This document shows, piece by piece, positions 9,643-18,512 of a stretch of DNA of 64,000 bases. The notes beneath the pieces are model-generated. The model searched no databases. It saw only the letters and a program-made list of their open reading frames with translations, and had not been told where the DNA came from. Positions within the stretch are counted from its first letter, which is position 1. Every line of letters begins with the position of its first letter. Made by a program: the position numbers and the translations under genes. Source of the DNA: Streptomyces sp. CG4 (GTDB lineage Bacteria > Actinomycetota > Actinomycetes > Streptomycetales > Streptomycetaceae); the NCBI RefSeq assembly GCF_041080655.1, contig NZ_CP163526.1:62001-126000 (forward strand), in the 5' to 3' direction.

Positions 9643-10671
9643 TCATGCCGGGGGCTTCTGCAGCCAGTCCGCTTCGGTGGTCCAGAACATGTGGCGCGCA
9701 CCGAGGTAGTCGCGGGCGAAGTCCGTGAACCGTTCGCGGGTGTACGGCTTACCGGTCTTGGGATCCTTGGCGTTGATGTCGGGCTCCTGGACGGCCATCG
9801 CGACGAGGGGAAGGGCATCCTTGTATTCGTGGAGGAACTTGTAGGAGTTCTCCATCTGGTACTTCCGGTCCGGCAGGGTGTCCGGTCCTCCGATGCCGAT
9901 CTTCTTATCCCTGGCGAGGTCGAACATCTCCTTCATGCGCTTGTGGTCGTCGTCATCCGGCAGGAAGTTGATGTACTGGATGAACTGCGTCCTTGTGAAG
10001 ACCTTCCTGCCGTAGCGCATGTTGTCGATCTCGGCATCGATGTAGGACTTCGAGGTGTACTTGGTCTGATCCTTCTTGGTGTCCACCTCGACCGCGGTCT
10101 CCGGAAGGTTCACCCCGGCGAGCTTGCCGTCGAACTTCTCCGCCATCGCCTTCAGCATGGCCTGGAAGTCTGCTCGCACCTCTTTGTTCCACTGCGCGAC
10201 CATGGCCCCATGGGTCGTGGGGTTGTCAGGGTTCTCATCGACCGTCGGCGCGACCCCGCCCTCGTCCTTCACATATTGGGGAACGTTGGCGTCCTTCATG
10301 GCTACATCGAAGAACCGATCCTGAACCTGGACGAACAGCTTCTTATGGCGTTCCTGGAGATACTTCAGGGCATTGTCCAGCCGCGACCACTTGTACTCCC
10401 CCTTCTTCCCCTCAAGGGCCTTCCAGGGCGCCACCACCTGTACGCCACCGATGTCCGTACGGTCAATCATGGCCTTGACCTTCGGGTCCTCGCCAGACGT
10501 GGCATCCTCGAATGCACCGAGCGACATGTACAGATTGTCCGTCACCTTGCCGTGGGACACCGAGGCGGCGGCCTTGTCGGGGGCGGGAGCCGCGGCGGCC
10601 ACCCCAACGGTAGCCGTCAACGCCACGGCCGTGAGGACAACAGATCCGACTGCACCACGTTGCATCATCAT
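9643..10671 (-). CDS. secreted TIM-barrel (glycoside-hydrolase-like) protein
   Basis: 342 aa from the first of three adjacent ATGs (MMMQRGAVGSVVLTAVALTA). A signal peptide is cut near VAAAAPAP. The mature part reads like a clan-A glycoside hydrolase or related (beta/alpha)8 protein: GGVQVVAPWKALEGKKGEYK, KKLFVQVQDRFFDVAM, FDGKLAGVNLPETAVEVD (an Asn-Leu-Pro-Glu strand end suggesting the acid/base Glu), FIQYINFLP and LPLVAMAVQEPD. I do not recognise a named subfamily. It could bind or cut a polysaccharide outside the cell. A 70-aa ORF ends 11 bp upstream and may be co-transcribed. Confidence 0.6.
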   Translation of the reverse strand: MMMQRGAVGSVVLTAVALTATVGVAAAAPAPDKAAASVSHGKVTDNLYMSLGAFEDATSGEDPKVKAMIDRTDIGGVQVVAPWKALEGKKGEYKWSRLDNALKYLQERHKKLFVQVQDRFFDVAMKDANVPQYVKDEGGVAPTVDENPDNPTTHGAMVAQWNKEVRADFQAMLKAMAEKFDGKLAGVNLPETAVEVDTKKDQTKYTSKSYIDAEIDNMRYGRKVFTRTQFIQYINFLPDDDDHKRMKEMFDLARDKKIGIGGPDTLPDRKYQMENSYKFLHEYKDALPLVAMAVQEPDINAKDPKTGKPYTRERFTDFARDYLGARHMFWTTEADWLQKPPA

Positions 10672-10681
10672 GAACGAGACG

Positions 10682-10894
10682 CTAGGGAAACGCTCTAAGT
10701 GAAATATAAGAGCGTCCGTCGTCACTCCCGGTGTCGGCACTCCCCGCCACCGATTCCTCCCGGCACTGCACATAGGCGTGTGCCGCTGCAGTGTCGGCGT
10801 CGGCGTACGCGATGACGACGGCGCGCCGTTCGTCCATGGCGCGGCCGAGGTCGGTGAGGGTGTTGGCGAACGGCTGGCGGGTGGTGTTCTTCAT
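10682..10894 (-). CDS. small protein resembling the start of a WYL-type domain (70 aa)
   Basis: It begins MKNTTRQPFANTLTDLGRAM and continues DERRAVVIAYADADTAA. The helix followed by a RRAVVIAY strand resembles the opening of WYL-type sensor modules. The rest (CREESVAGSADTGSDD) is low complexity, so it looks truncated or degenerate. It ends 11 bp before the start of the secreted TIM-barrel gene on the same strand, so it could act as a leader ORF. Function unknown. Confidence 0.35.
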   Translation of the reverse strand: MKNTTRQPFANTLTDLGRAMDERRAVVIAYADADTAAAHAYVQCREESVAGSADTGSDDGRSYISLRAFP

Positions 10895-11128
10895 CGACTT
10901 CAGCACGGAGTCCCCTGGGGTGTGCCTGTCTTCGGTGGTGGGCTCCGCCACGAAACCCAGAGGAGAAATATACCGAACTATCATCACCGGTGGGAGGGGA
11001 ACGCGCCTGCTCTTCACACGAATTGGCAGGTCAGCGGATCGCCCGCCACCGTGCCGGGTTTGACAGCACGCCGAGCGGCGCACCCCGCATCTCGTTCGGG
11101 GACACTGCTGCGCGGGGCAGTACGGTCC

Positions 11129-11743
11129 TCAGGGGGCCGGTTCTGCCATCCGCTGACCACCGGCTGCTTCAGGTCGCTTCTCCGACTTTTGCAGGGTGCG
11201 GCGCCGTATCGTGACCAGGGTCGCTCCGGCCAGCAGAAGGACACTCAGCACCAGTGTCACGAGCATCGGGAATGTCACGGTCGGCGGATGCTTCACCCAG
11301 TCCGTCGTCAGCACGCGGGTCGGATCGTGTGGATCGTAGGTCACGGACACAGGGCTTCCGGGAACGAGACCGTCAGGACGCCTGCCTCCCCAGTCGCTGA
11401 GCACCGTGTTGACCTCTCCCTTGGGGGCGTCGAACCGGATCTTGATATTGCCCGGGCTGCCGAACTTGTCCCGCGGAGATGACGTGACCGTCGCCCGCGT
11501 GGCGACTCCACGCGAACGCAGGTCACTGACAAGTGACTGAGAGGGAAGCAAGAAGACGAAGAAGCCGCCGAACATCACAAGGAACAAGACGAACATCGTC
11601 GCGATCAATCGCCGCTGCGGCAGCTTGGGCTGCCGCAAGCTGGAGCGCAGTCTGCGCGACTCCGCTTCCCACGCCTGCCGTTCGGCTGACTTCGCCGGCT
11701 GTTTCCACTCGCCTTGCGGACGCTTCTTCTTCTTTTTTCCCAT
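11129..11743 (-). CDS. DUF3592-type membrane protein
   Basis: 204 aa from the ATG at 11743 (MGKKKKKRPQGEWKQP); the longer open frame upstream lacks coding character. It has a strongly basic cytoplasmic start, a first membrane span (LIATMFVLFLVMFGGFFVFL), then an extracytoplasmic beta domain with ATRATVTSSPRDKFG and VSVTYDPHDPTRVLTTDW, typical of DUF3592. A second span (FPMLVTLVLSVLLLAGATLV) and a basic tail follow. The family is widespread in actinomycetes and of unknown function. It stands alone. Confidence 0.7.
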   Translation of the reverse strand: MGKKKKKRPQGEWKQPAKSAERQAWEAESRRLRSSLRQPKLPQRRLIATMFVLFLVMFGGFFVFLLPSQSLVSDLRSRGVATRATVTSSPRDKFGSPGNIKIRFDAPKGEVNTVLSDWGGRRPDGLVPGSPVSVTYDPHDPTRVLTTDWVKHPPTVTFPMLVTLVLSVLLLAGATLVTIRRRTLQKSEKRPEAAGGQRMAEPAP

Positions 11744-12068
11744 GGTGTCCGATTCCTCTGAGTCATAGCCCGAGCCAGCCGCCCACCGTCTCGGCCGTAT
11801 CGCCTCTTCCCTCGCCGACGTCCCTGACCGTGTTCGTGACAGCGAGAATGGCCTGCTTGCAGGTGTTCCGTGTCGAGGACACAGCAGGCAGCGTAGCCAA
11901 GCCCCTGCACTCACCACGAAACCCGCCCCCCAGCGCCATCACACCACGACAGGCCCTCGGAACGGGTCGAGCAATCCTCCGCCATCTGCATGCACTGAGG
12001 CGTTGCAGGACTGAGCCGTGTCATCGGCCAGGCTGCACTGCCGGCCGGCCACACCGCGTTCAGGGATG
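11744..12068. other. gene-free gap
   Basis: About 325 bp between two minus-strand genes. Open frames here lack streptomycete codon bias. It should contain the promoter of the DUF3592 gene; no specific motif is evident. Confidence 0.4.
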
Positions 12069-12578
12069 TCAGACCTTCGGGTCGGAGGACGTGAAAACAC
12101 AGCCCGAGTCGATACTGATGAACATGAACGACTTGTCCTGTACGCCCACCCCGACCCACCAATGGGACTTGGGCAGCGCGCCCCCGACCCTGGCCATTCT
12201 CGGGTCCGGGATGTCGAGCCTGTATCCGGCCTTGGCGAAGTACGCCTTAGCCGCGTCCATCACGGGCTGAGAGGCATCCTTGCGAACATTGACCTTCAGA
12301 ACGTAGGCGTAAGAGAACCTGTGCACACCAGGTGTCTCAGTCGAGCACTTCGACCAACGGCTGCTGTCAACCGACGCGGTGGCCGATCCGATGGTCGGGC
12401 GAACCGCTTCAAGCGTCTCCTGCGCAAGCGACTGCGCCCTCTCCACCACCGACTTGGGATCGGTACCGCCGAATCCTGGCCCTCCGCAGCCCGCTGTCGC
12501 CGCCAGCGCTGCCACGGCAGCGGCCGCAACGACGGCAATCCTCCGGTGCGGTCCGGGACGGCGATCTTTCTGTGTCAT
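12069..12578 (-). CDS. predicted lipoprotein
   Basis: 169 aa from the ATG at 12578 (MTQKDRRPGPHRRIAVVAAA). The lipoprotein signal has a lipobox LAATAGC, so the protein is probably lipid-anchored outside the membrane. The body has SVVERAQSLAQETLEAVRPT, a pair of cysteines, and WWVGVGVQDKSFMFISIDSG near the end. A C-terminal alpha/beta fold (DAAKAYFAKAGYRLDIPDP) resembles small secreted domains found beside other streptomycete lipoproteins. No named family. The group II intron lies about 75 bp upstream of its start. Confidence 0.65.
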   Translation of the reverse strand: MTQKDRRPGPHRRIAVVAAAAVAALAATAGCGGPGFGGTDPKSVVERAQSLAQETLEAVRPTIGSATASVDSSRWSKCSTETPGVHRFSYAYVLKVNVRKDASQPVMDAAKAYFAKAGYRLDIPDPRMARVGGALPKSHWWVGVGVQDKSFMFISIDSGCVFTSSDPKV

Positions 12579-13230
12579 GCACAGCATCGTGCCGACAAGC
12601 CCCGAAGCCCGCATGAGTAGACCTACTCGTACGCCATGAGGCGTTGTTCGATTGTGTGGAGGTGAAAGACCTGCACCCCGGCCCTGTCGCAGCAGGGTCG
12701 TGAAGCTGAGGACAGCCTGACCCGGGAGGTGCCGGGGAGGGTGGGAGTAGTCCTGACAAAGCCGGGACGTGCCAGTACTGCCAGATAGTGCGGGTCCGGC
12801 GAGCGAGATGGAGAGGTGTACGAGAGGAACCGGCGTTTTAAGTCCCTCAACGGCTCACCGGCTCGAACCTGGTGGATATGGGCCGGAGGCGATGCGCACC
12901 CAAACCCCCCTTGAGTTGCGGGGTACTTGGGGAACTCCTTGGGCGGGTCTGAGTAGGCCTGCCGGGAGGCCGTACTGAAGGTCTGCGGCGTAGGTACGGC
13001 GATATCGCAGGGACATAGTCGGGCGCCTACTCCGTCGAACGATCGGCAATGAACATGGGAACCGCCTGGTGACAGCTCCAGGTCCCGCGTGGCCAGCGCG
13101 GAGGCCGGGATGGGTCCACCGTCGGCCGACAGCGCCGGGCGGGGCGGAGCCGCCGTAGTACTCCGAGCCGGGGAGAGCCCGCGCACATGGGGAAGGGCGG
13201 CAGCGGAATCGAGAAGGGAAGGAGGCTGCA

Positions 13231-13626
13231 ATGCCGAAAGACGCACCGCTGAACAGCGGTGCTCCGGAGGCCCCGATGGGGTCTCACCAGCGGGTATCGG
13301 GGATGCAGGCCAAACTTCACTGTTGGGCGGCGGCCGATCCCGGCCGCAGGTTCGACGATCTGTACAACCTCGTGCACGACCCGGCGACGCTGCTCGTGGC
13401 GTTCGAACGGGTCGCGGGGAACAAAGGCGCCAAAACCCCCGGAGTTGACGGCCTGACGGCCGTCAACGTGGAAGAGGAGATTGGCACTTACGGGTTCCTT
13501 GAGGACCTTCGCCGCGTACTGAAAACGGGTGAATTTCGCCCGCTGCCGGTGCGTGAGCGGAAGATCCCCAAGCCGGGCGGCTCGGGCAAGGTCAGAAGCC
13601 TAGGCATTCCGACGGTCACGGCATAG
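13231..13626 (+). pseudogene. group II intron reverse transcriptase, N-terminal part
   Basis: Starts MPKDAPLNSGAPEAPMGSHQ after AGAAGGGAAGGAGG. It contains the RT-0/RT-1 region: FDDLYNLVHDPATLLVAFER, GAKTPGVDGLTAVNVEEEI and RPLPVRERKIPKPGGSGKVR, then SLGIPTVTA-stop. Intact intron RTs continue LGIPTVxDRVVQAAL. That continuation begins at 16786, so the stop is created by the inserted element. The split removes the polymerase active site from this half. Confidence 0.85.
13609..13619. repeat. left attachment core of the recombinase element
   Basis: CCGACGGTCAC here and CCGACCGTCAC at 16786-16796 differ only at the central base, and both encode Pro-Thr-Val in the RT gene. They are the likely attL and attR cores bounding the insert. 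The crossover must lie within the identical bases on one side of the mismatch. Confidence 0.65.
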
Positions 13627-13648
13627 TGCCCGATCGTCCAGGCCGTCT

Positions 13649-13912
13649 TTGGGTTTTGTGACGGTGACGCATCCGTTCCACGCGATGGCGGGTGAGCGTC
13701 TGGAGATTCTTTACGCCAAGCGCCGGGGTGGTGCGCTGGTGTTCGTGTGTGCGTACGGGGTGGCCCGGACCGTGACGCTGCCGCAGGCGTGGACGGATCG
13801 TGGGGAGGTGCCGTTGGACCACCGGCTCTCGGTTGAACAGCTGTGTGCTGCACGGGAGCTGGCGGATGCGCTCCTCCGCCGGGGTGAGCGAGTGGTGGGC
13901 GGGGCATCGTGA
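13649..13912 (+). CDS. DUF5372-like accessory protein of the recombinase element
   Basis: 87 aa (MGFVTVTHPFHAMAGERLEI then LYAKRRGGALVFVCAYG). The VTHPFHxxxGERLE motif is typical of the short DUF5372-type proteins found just upstream of actinomycete serine recombinases. It looks like a small beta-barrel; its role in recombination is unproven. The stop overlaps the GTG of the next small ORF (GTGA), suggesting a translationally coupled operon. Confidence 0.65.
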   Translation: MGFVTVTHPFHAMAGERLEILYAKRRGGALVFVCAYGVARTVTLPQAWTDRGEVPLDHRLSVEQLCAARELADALLRRGERVVGGAS

Positions 13913-14046
13913 AGGCGGCGGGGATGGGCCGGTCGCGGGCCTCGGTGAGGCCAGGGGCGAGGGCTGATGCCGCAGGTGGGTGCGTTGTGCGAGCAGGTGA
14001 TGGTGCTGGCCAACATGGCCGAGTCGGCGCTGGGTGGCGGCCGTGA
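13909..14046 (+). CDS. small ORF between DUF5372-like gene and recombinase
   Basis: 45 codons, starting with a GTG that overlaps the preceding stop and ending in a TGA that overlaps the recombinase GTG. The peptide itself (basic, Gly-rich) is not convincing. An alternative frame from 13967 reads more naturally (MPQVGALCEQVMVLANMAES), so an indel may have damaged a second small accessory gene. Either way, some small product is expected at this place in the operon. Confidence 0.35.
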   Translation: MKAAGMGRSRASVRPGARADAAGGCVVRAGDGAGQHGRVGAGWRP

Positions 14047-16775
14047 ACGGGCTGTCGAAGATCACGGCGTCGCACCGGTCGAGGACGGCGGCGGTCTACC
14101 TTCGGCAGTCGACGTATGTGCAGGTCCGCGACAACACCGAGTCCACGCTGCGTCAGTACGACCTGGTGGAGAGGGCCGTGGAGCTGGGGTGGGCCCGTGA
14201 GGACGTGCTCGTCATCGACGCGGACCTGGGCCGCTCGGCGAAGTTCGGGACGGAACGCCTGGGGTTTCGGGACCTGGTCGCGCAGGTCTGCCTGGGCGAG
14301 GTGGGGGCGGTCTTCGGGCTGGAGGTGAGTCGGCTGGCCCGGTCCTCGGCGGACTTCGCCCGCCTGCTGGAGCTGGCCCGCCTCACCAACGCGCTGCTGG
14401 TCGACGCCGACGGCGTCTACGATCTCGCGGACATCAACGACCGCCTCCTGCTCGGGCTGAAGGGCAGCATGTCAGAGGCGGAGCTGCACATCCTCGCCGG
14501 CCGGCTGCACGGAGCGAAGCGGGCCGCGGCCGAGCGGGGCTGAGCTGCGGTTCCCGTTGCCGGTCGGCTATGTCTACGACGACGAGGGCATGTGTGTGCT
14601 CGACCCGGACCAGGAGGTGCAGGCCGCGATCGCGGACGTGTTCGCCGTGTTCCAGGAGCAGGGCTCGGCGTTCAAGGTGGTCGGCGAGTTCGTCGGGCGG
14701 CGTTTTCCGTTGCGCGCCTACGGTGGCATCTGGGCCGGTCAGCTGCGCTGGGGCAAGCTCACGCACTCTCGGGTGCTGGGGGTGCTGCGCAATCCGAGCT
14801 ATGCGGGCACCTATGTTTATGGCCGGTACGTCACCCGGCGCACCGTCCGCCCGGACGGCAGCGTGAACACCGGGATCGTGCTGCGGCCCCGTGAGGAGTG
14901 GCCGATCGTGCTGCACGATCACCACGAGGGCTACATCGGCTGGGCCGACTACCTGGCCATCGAGGCGAAGCTCAAGGCGAACTGCACGCACGACGGGGCC
15001 CGCCCGCCGCGCGAGGGGCTGGCCTTGTGTCAGGGGATCATGTTCTGCGGCTCGTGCGGACGGCCCATGACCACGCGCTATTACGAGCATCAGCAGGCGG
15101 CTTATGGATGTTCGTCGTCCCGCGCCGACCACGAGGCCACCGCGACCTGCCGTTCGATCCGGGCCGACGCGGTCGACGAGCCGGTGGCCCGGCTGCTGCT
15201 GAGTGCCCTGTCCCCGGGGCAGATCGAGCGGGCCCTGGCCGCCGCCGACGAGGTCACCGTCCGCCACGGCCGCTCTCATCGGGCAGCCGAACTGGCGGTG
15301 GAGCGGGCCCGGTTCGATGCCCAGCGCGCCGAGCGCGCCTTCAACGCGGTCGAGCCGGAGAACCGGCTGGTCGCCCGCACACTGGAGTCCCGTTGGGAGG
15401 CCCGGCTGGCCGCTCTAACCGAGGCAGAGGCCGCGCTTGCCCAGGTCCGCGAGGCCCGGCCGGCACTGCCGGACCGCGACGGGCTGCGGGCGCTCGCTGC
15501 TGATCTGCCCGGGCTGTGGTGGGCTGCCACGACCAAGGACGGGACCGCAAGCGGCTGCTGCGGACCATGATCTCGGACATCACGCTGCTGCCTGAGACGG
15601 ACCGCACCCGGGCCCGGATCGGGGTGCGCTGGCACACCGGCGCCACCGACATCCTCGACATCCGCCGCCCACACACGTCCGCCCAGAACCGCAAGACCCC
15701 AGCTGCGGCACGGGAGTTGATCGCCCGGCTCAGCCCCAGCCACAGCAACACCGAGATCACCGCCGAGCTCGCCCGGGCCGGGCTGACCACCGGCACCGGC
15801 CAGCCCTACACCGTCACGGCCGTCAAGTGGATCCGCTACACCTACAAGATCCCCTCCTCGTCGCCGTTCGGCGACGGGGAGATCGGCGTCGACGAGGCCG
15901 CGAAAATCCTCGGGATCACCGCGAATGCCGTCTACTACTGGCTCACCCATGACCGCCTGACGGGCCGCAAAGATGCCTCCGGACGATGGTGCATCCCATG
16001 GAACCAGCAGGTCGAGGCCGACTGCCGCCGCCAGATCGATGCCTCCGGCCACCTCGTCCCACGAGAGAGCCTCCCGCACGGGATGCAACCCGATGAACTC
16101 ACCATCCAACGGACTGCCGACCGCCTGGGCGTGAACTGCCATGTCCTCTACTACTGGATCCGCATCGGCCGGCTCACCGCGCGCAAGGGTCCGGACGGCC
16201 GCTGGTGCATCCCCTGGGACGCACACGTCGAGACCTGCTGCCGAATCTGGCTCGCACACCCGGAACAGTTCGCTGCCCGCGGGGTCGGCAGCCGTCCGCT
16301 GCCGGCCAGCGACACGGCCGACGCCGAGTTAAGCATCCAGCAGGTGGCAGCCCGCCTGGGAGTACTCCCCGCTGCGATCGCCTACCAGGTCAAGGCCGGA
16401 CGACTTGCGGCCAGGCACCGCGGCAACGGACGCGTCGCGATCCCCTGGAACACCACAGTCGAAGCCGATCTCCGCACACAGCTGACCCGGCTCAAACATC
16501 CCGGCCCTACCGGTCCCGGCAGTCACCCGCTGCCCGCCGACGTCGCCGCCCGCGGCGAGATCAGCGTCCAGGACGCCGCCGCGCGGCTCGGCATCCGGCC
16601 CGGCACCATCTATCACTGGATCTACTGCGGCGACCTCACCGCCCATCGAACCGCCAACGGCCGGGTCGGCATCCCCTGGACCGCCGGCGTCGAGGCGGCC
16701 TGCCGCCAACGCGCCCTGAAATGCACGAAATTCACCCCCCAATCCCGAACGAGTACAGCAGGAGGGGCAGTATGA
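14043..16775 (+). pseudogene. large serine recombinase with four C-terminal helix-turn-helix repeats, two 1-nt indels
   Basis: About 910 codons when two single-base indels are bridged: an extra T at 14541 and a missing base near 15541. The resolvase domain has the nucleophile Ser in AAVYLRQST and SRLARSSADFARLLELARL. The recombinase domain follows (LRNPSYAGTYVYGRYVTRRT), then a zinc ribbon (CQGIMFCGSCGRPMTTRY) and a coiled coil around 15290-15470. The C-terminal third (15870-16700) is four tandem excisionase/MerR-like HTH units, each about 40 residues and closing with a GRWCIPW, GRVAIPW or GRVGIPW signature. GTG 14043 is the coupled start. The indels probably inactivate it. Confidence 0.8.
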
Positions 16776-16785
16776 AGCCACCATG

Positions 16786-16796
16786 CCGACCGTCAC
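16786..16796. repeat. right attachment core of the recombinase element
   Basis: CCGACCGTCAC, partner of 13609-13619. Coding for the RT resumes here with PTVTDRVVQAALKLVLEP. Confidence 0.65.
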
Positions 16797-17880
16797 CGAC
16801 CGCGTGGTCCAGGCCGCACTGAAACTGGTGCTGGAACCGATCTTCGAGGCTGGGTTCCTGCCGGTCTCCTACGGTTTCAGGCCGAAACGGAGAGCACACG
16901 ACGCGATCGCCGAGATCCAGATGTTCGGCACCAAGGGCTACAGATGGGTGCTGGACGCCGATATCGAGGCGTGCTTCGACTCGTTCGACCACACGGCCCT
17001 GATAGACCGGGTGCGCAAACGGATCAAAGACAAGCGCGTGTTGGCACTGGTCAAGGCGTTCCTCAAGGCCGGCGTCCTCACCGAGGGCGGCGGACGCGAG
17101 GAGACCTACACCGGTACTCCGCAAGGCGGCATCCTTTCACCCCTGCTGGCCAACATCGCCCTGACCGCGCTCGATGAGCACGTACACGGGCCGTGGCTCC
17201 AAGGAGGAGAACTGTCCACCCAGGGCAGGCGGGCCAGCCGTCGCAGAAGGGGACTGCCGTGCTGGCGGATCGTCCGTTTCGCGGACGATTTCGTCGTCAT
17301 GGCCAACGGTCACCAGAGCGACGTGGAGAACCTGCGCGAGGACATCGCCGATGTGATCAGGCCCCTCGGGCTGCGGCTGTCACCGGCCAAAACCCGGGTG
17401 GTCCACATGGCGGACGGCTTCGACTTCCTGGGGTTCCACATCCAGTGGCGCCGCAAGAAGGGAACGAGCACATGGCACGTCTACACCTTCATCGCGGACC
17501 GACCCGTCCGACAACTGAAGGAGCGTATCCGGGCCCTGACACACAGATCGTCGCAGCAGAGACCAGCCCACGTCATGACCAGGCTCAACCAGATCATGCG
17601 CGGGTGGGCGAACTACTTCAAGCACGCGGTATGCAAACACACCATGTCGGCCTTGGCGCATTTCGTATGGCGCAGGGTCGTCACGTGGTGGCGCACGCTG
17701 CACCGCTGGAACGGGACGGATGTCTACCGCTGGCTCCACGACCCGGCAACGGGCCGCTGGAAGAGCCCAGTCGTGGAGGGGACCGAGCTGTTCAATCTCG
17801 CAGCAGTCCCCATTACTCGGTATCGCTACCGAGGAGTCGTCAAGATCCCAAGCCCATGGCCCCTGCACAACCACGCCTGA
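16786..17880 (+). pseudogene. group II intron reverse transcriptase/maturase, C-terminal part
   Basis: It continues the RT after the insert: TDRVVQAALKLVLEPIFEAG, YGFRPKRRAHDAI, WVLDADIEACFDSFDH (first catalytic Asp), GTPQGGILSPLLANIALTAL, and RFADDFVVMA, the YADD-type active site with Phe in place of Tyr. The maturase (X) domain follows: RLNQIMRGWANYFKHAV and FVWRRVVTWWRTLHRW. No HNH endonuclease domain is present at the C-terminus. There are no internal stops, so this half is otherwise intact. An ATG at 16783 is fortuitous. Confidence 0.85.
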
Positions 17881-17896
17881 CAGCAGAAACCGTGGA

Positions 17897-17930
17897 GAGC
17901 CCGGTGCGGTGAGAGTCGCACGCCGGGTTC
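17897..17930 (+). ncRNA. group II intron domain V
   Basis: A 34-nt hairpin beginning GAGCCCGGTGCGGTGAGAG and ending GCCGGGTTC. It has the conserved domain V shape: lower stem GAGCCCGG/CCGGGTTC and an apical GTGAGAGTC-type loop. This is the catalytic core of the ribozyme. Confidence 0.85.
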
Positions 17931-17993
17931 GGTGAGCGGCCTGGGGAAACGGGTCGGCGGCAACGCCGAAACCGCGCCCCAGGCCGACTCTAC

Positions 17994-18512
17994 ATCCGCT
18001 GATCCACGGCAGGGAGCCGACAGCCGTCGGGCGAGCTCCGGCATCCTCGCCTCATCCGATACCGGATGACCGGTGGTGCACGACGTATAGCCCAGTGGGA
18101 GCCGAGGCCATACTCGACCACCGGGACTGAGAGATGGCGACACAAGGGACAGGGCCCGGTAACGAGCGTGTCATCCGAGGCCCGACCCCCGCGCGTGGCG
18201 CTGGTCGTCATGGGACACAACGACGAGGTCGCCGCCGGGGGGGGGACCAACACAGCGACGGCCCCGACGCCGGGCGGGAGTCGAGGCCGTCACTACACGA
18301 AACCGGTGGGGACCGATTCACATCACTGACACGCGTACAACGCGTTGCGCGGACGAAGGTCACTGCCAAAACTCTGCGCCGCACTGACATCTACTCTGCG
18401 CCCAACAGGTGATGTCGCCGCGCGTGACCATTTCAGTGACGGCGTCCGCCTAGTCGGGCCGGAGGATCTCGCGCCTCGGGGTGACGGTGCCGGCCGCCCA
18501 TAGGATCGGCAG
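17994..18512. other. intergenic stretch after the intron
   Basis: Roughly 500 bp downstream of the intron 3' end. It contains a run of nine G at 18237-18245 and an open frame with VALVVMGHNDEVAAGGG, but no gene with convincing length or codon use. It may include the 3' exon of whatever the intron entered. Confidence 0.4.

Larger units (their letters stand above)
13614..16791 (+). mobile_element. serine-recombinase integrative element inside the intron RT gene
   Basis: About 3.18 kb carrying a DUF5372-like gene, a small overlapping ORF and a large serine recombinase, all in the plus direction and joined by GTGA overlaps. Joining the flanks restores a continuous RT reading frame, which defines the ends. 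No terminal inverted repeats are seen, consistent with site-specific integration by a serine recombinase rather than DDE transposition. Confidence 0.8.
12654..17993 (+). mobile_element. group II intron, RT gene interrupted by a serine-recombinase element
   Basis: The 5' end reads GTGTGGAGGTGAAAGACC, matching the GUGYG start of bacterial group II introns. The 580 nt up to the RT start carry no gene and would fold as domains I-III. The RT/maturase ORF follows, split at about 13,614 by a 3.2-kb insert. The 3' end has a canonical domain V (17897-17930) and a domain VI hairpin whose arms are GGCCTGGGG and CCCCAGGCC, ending near TCTAC at about 17,993. The exact ends are estimates. Without the insert the intron would be about 2.2 kb and apparently complete. 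Confidence 0.8.

Noticed and set aside
18232..18245. Run of nine G as a phase-variable tract
   Set aside because: It lies in no supported gene, so slippage would have nothing to switch.
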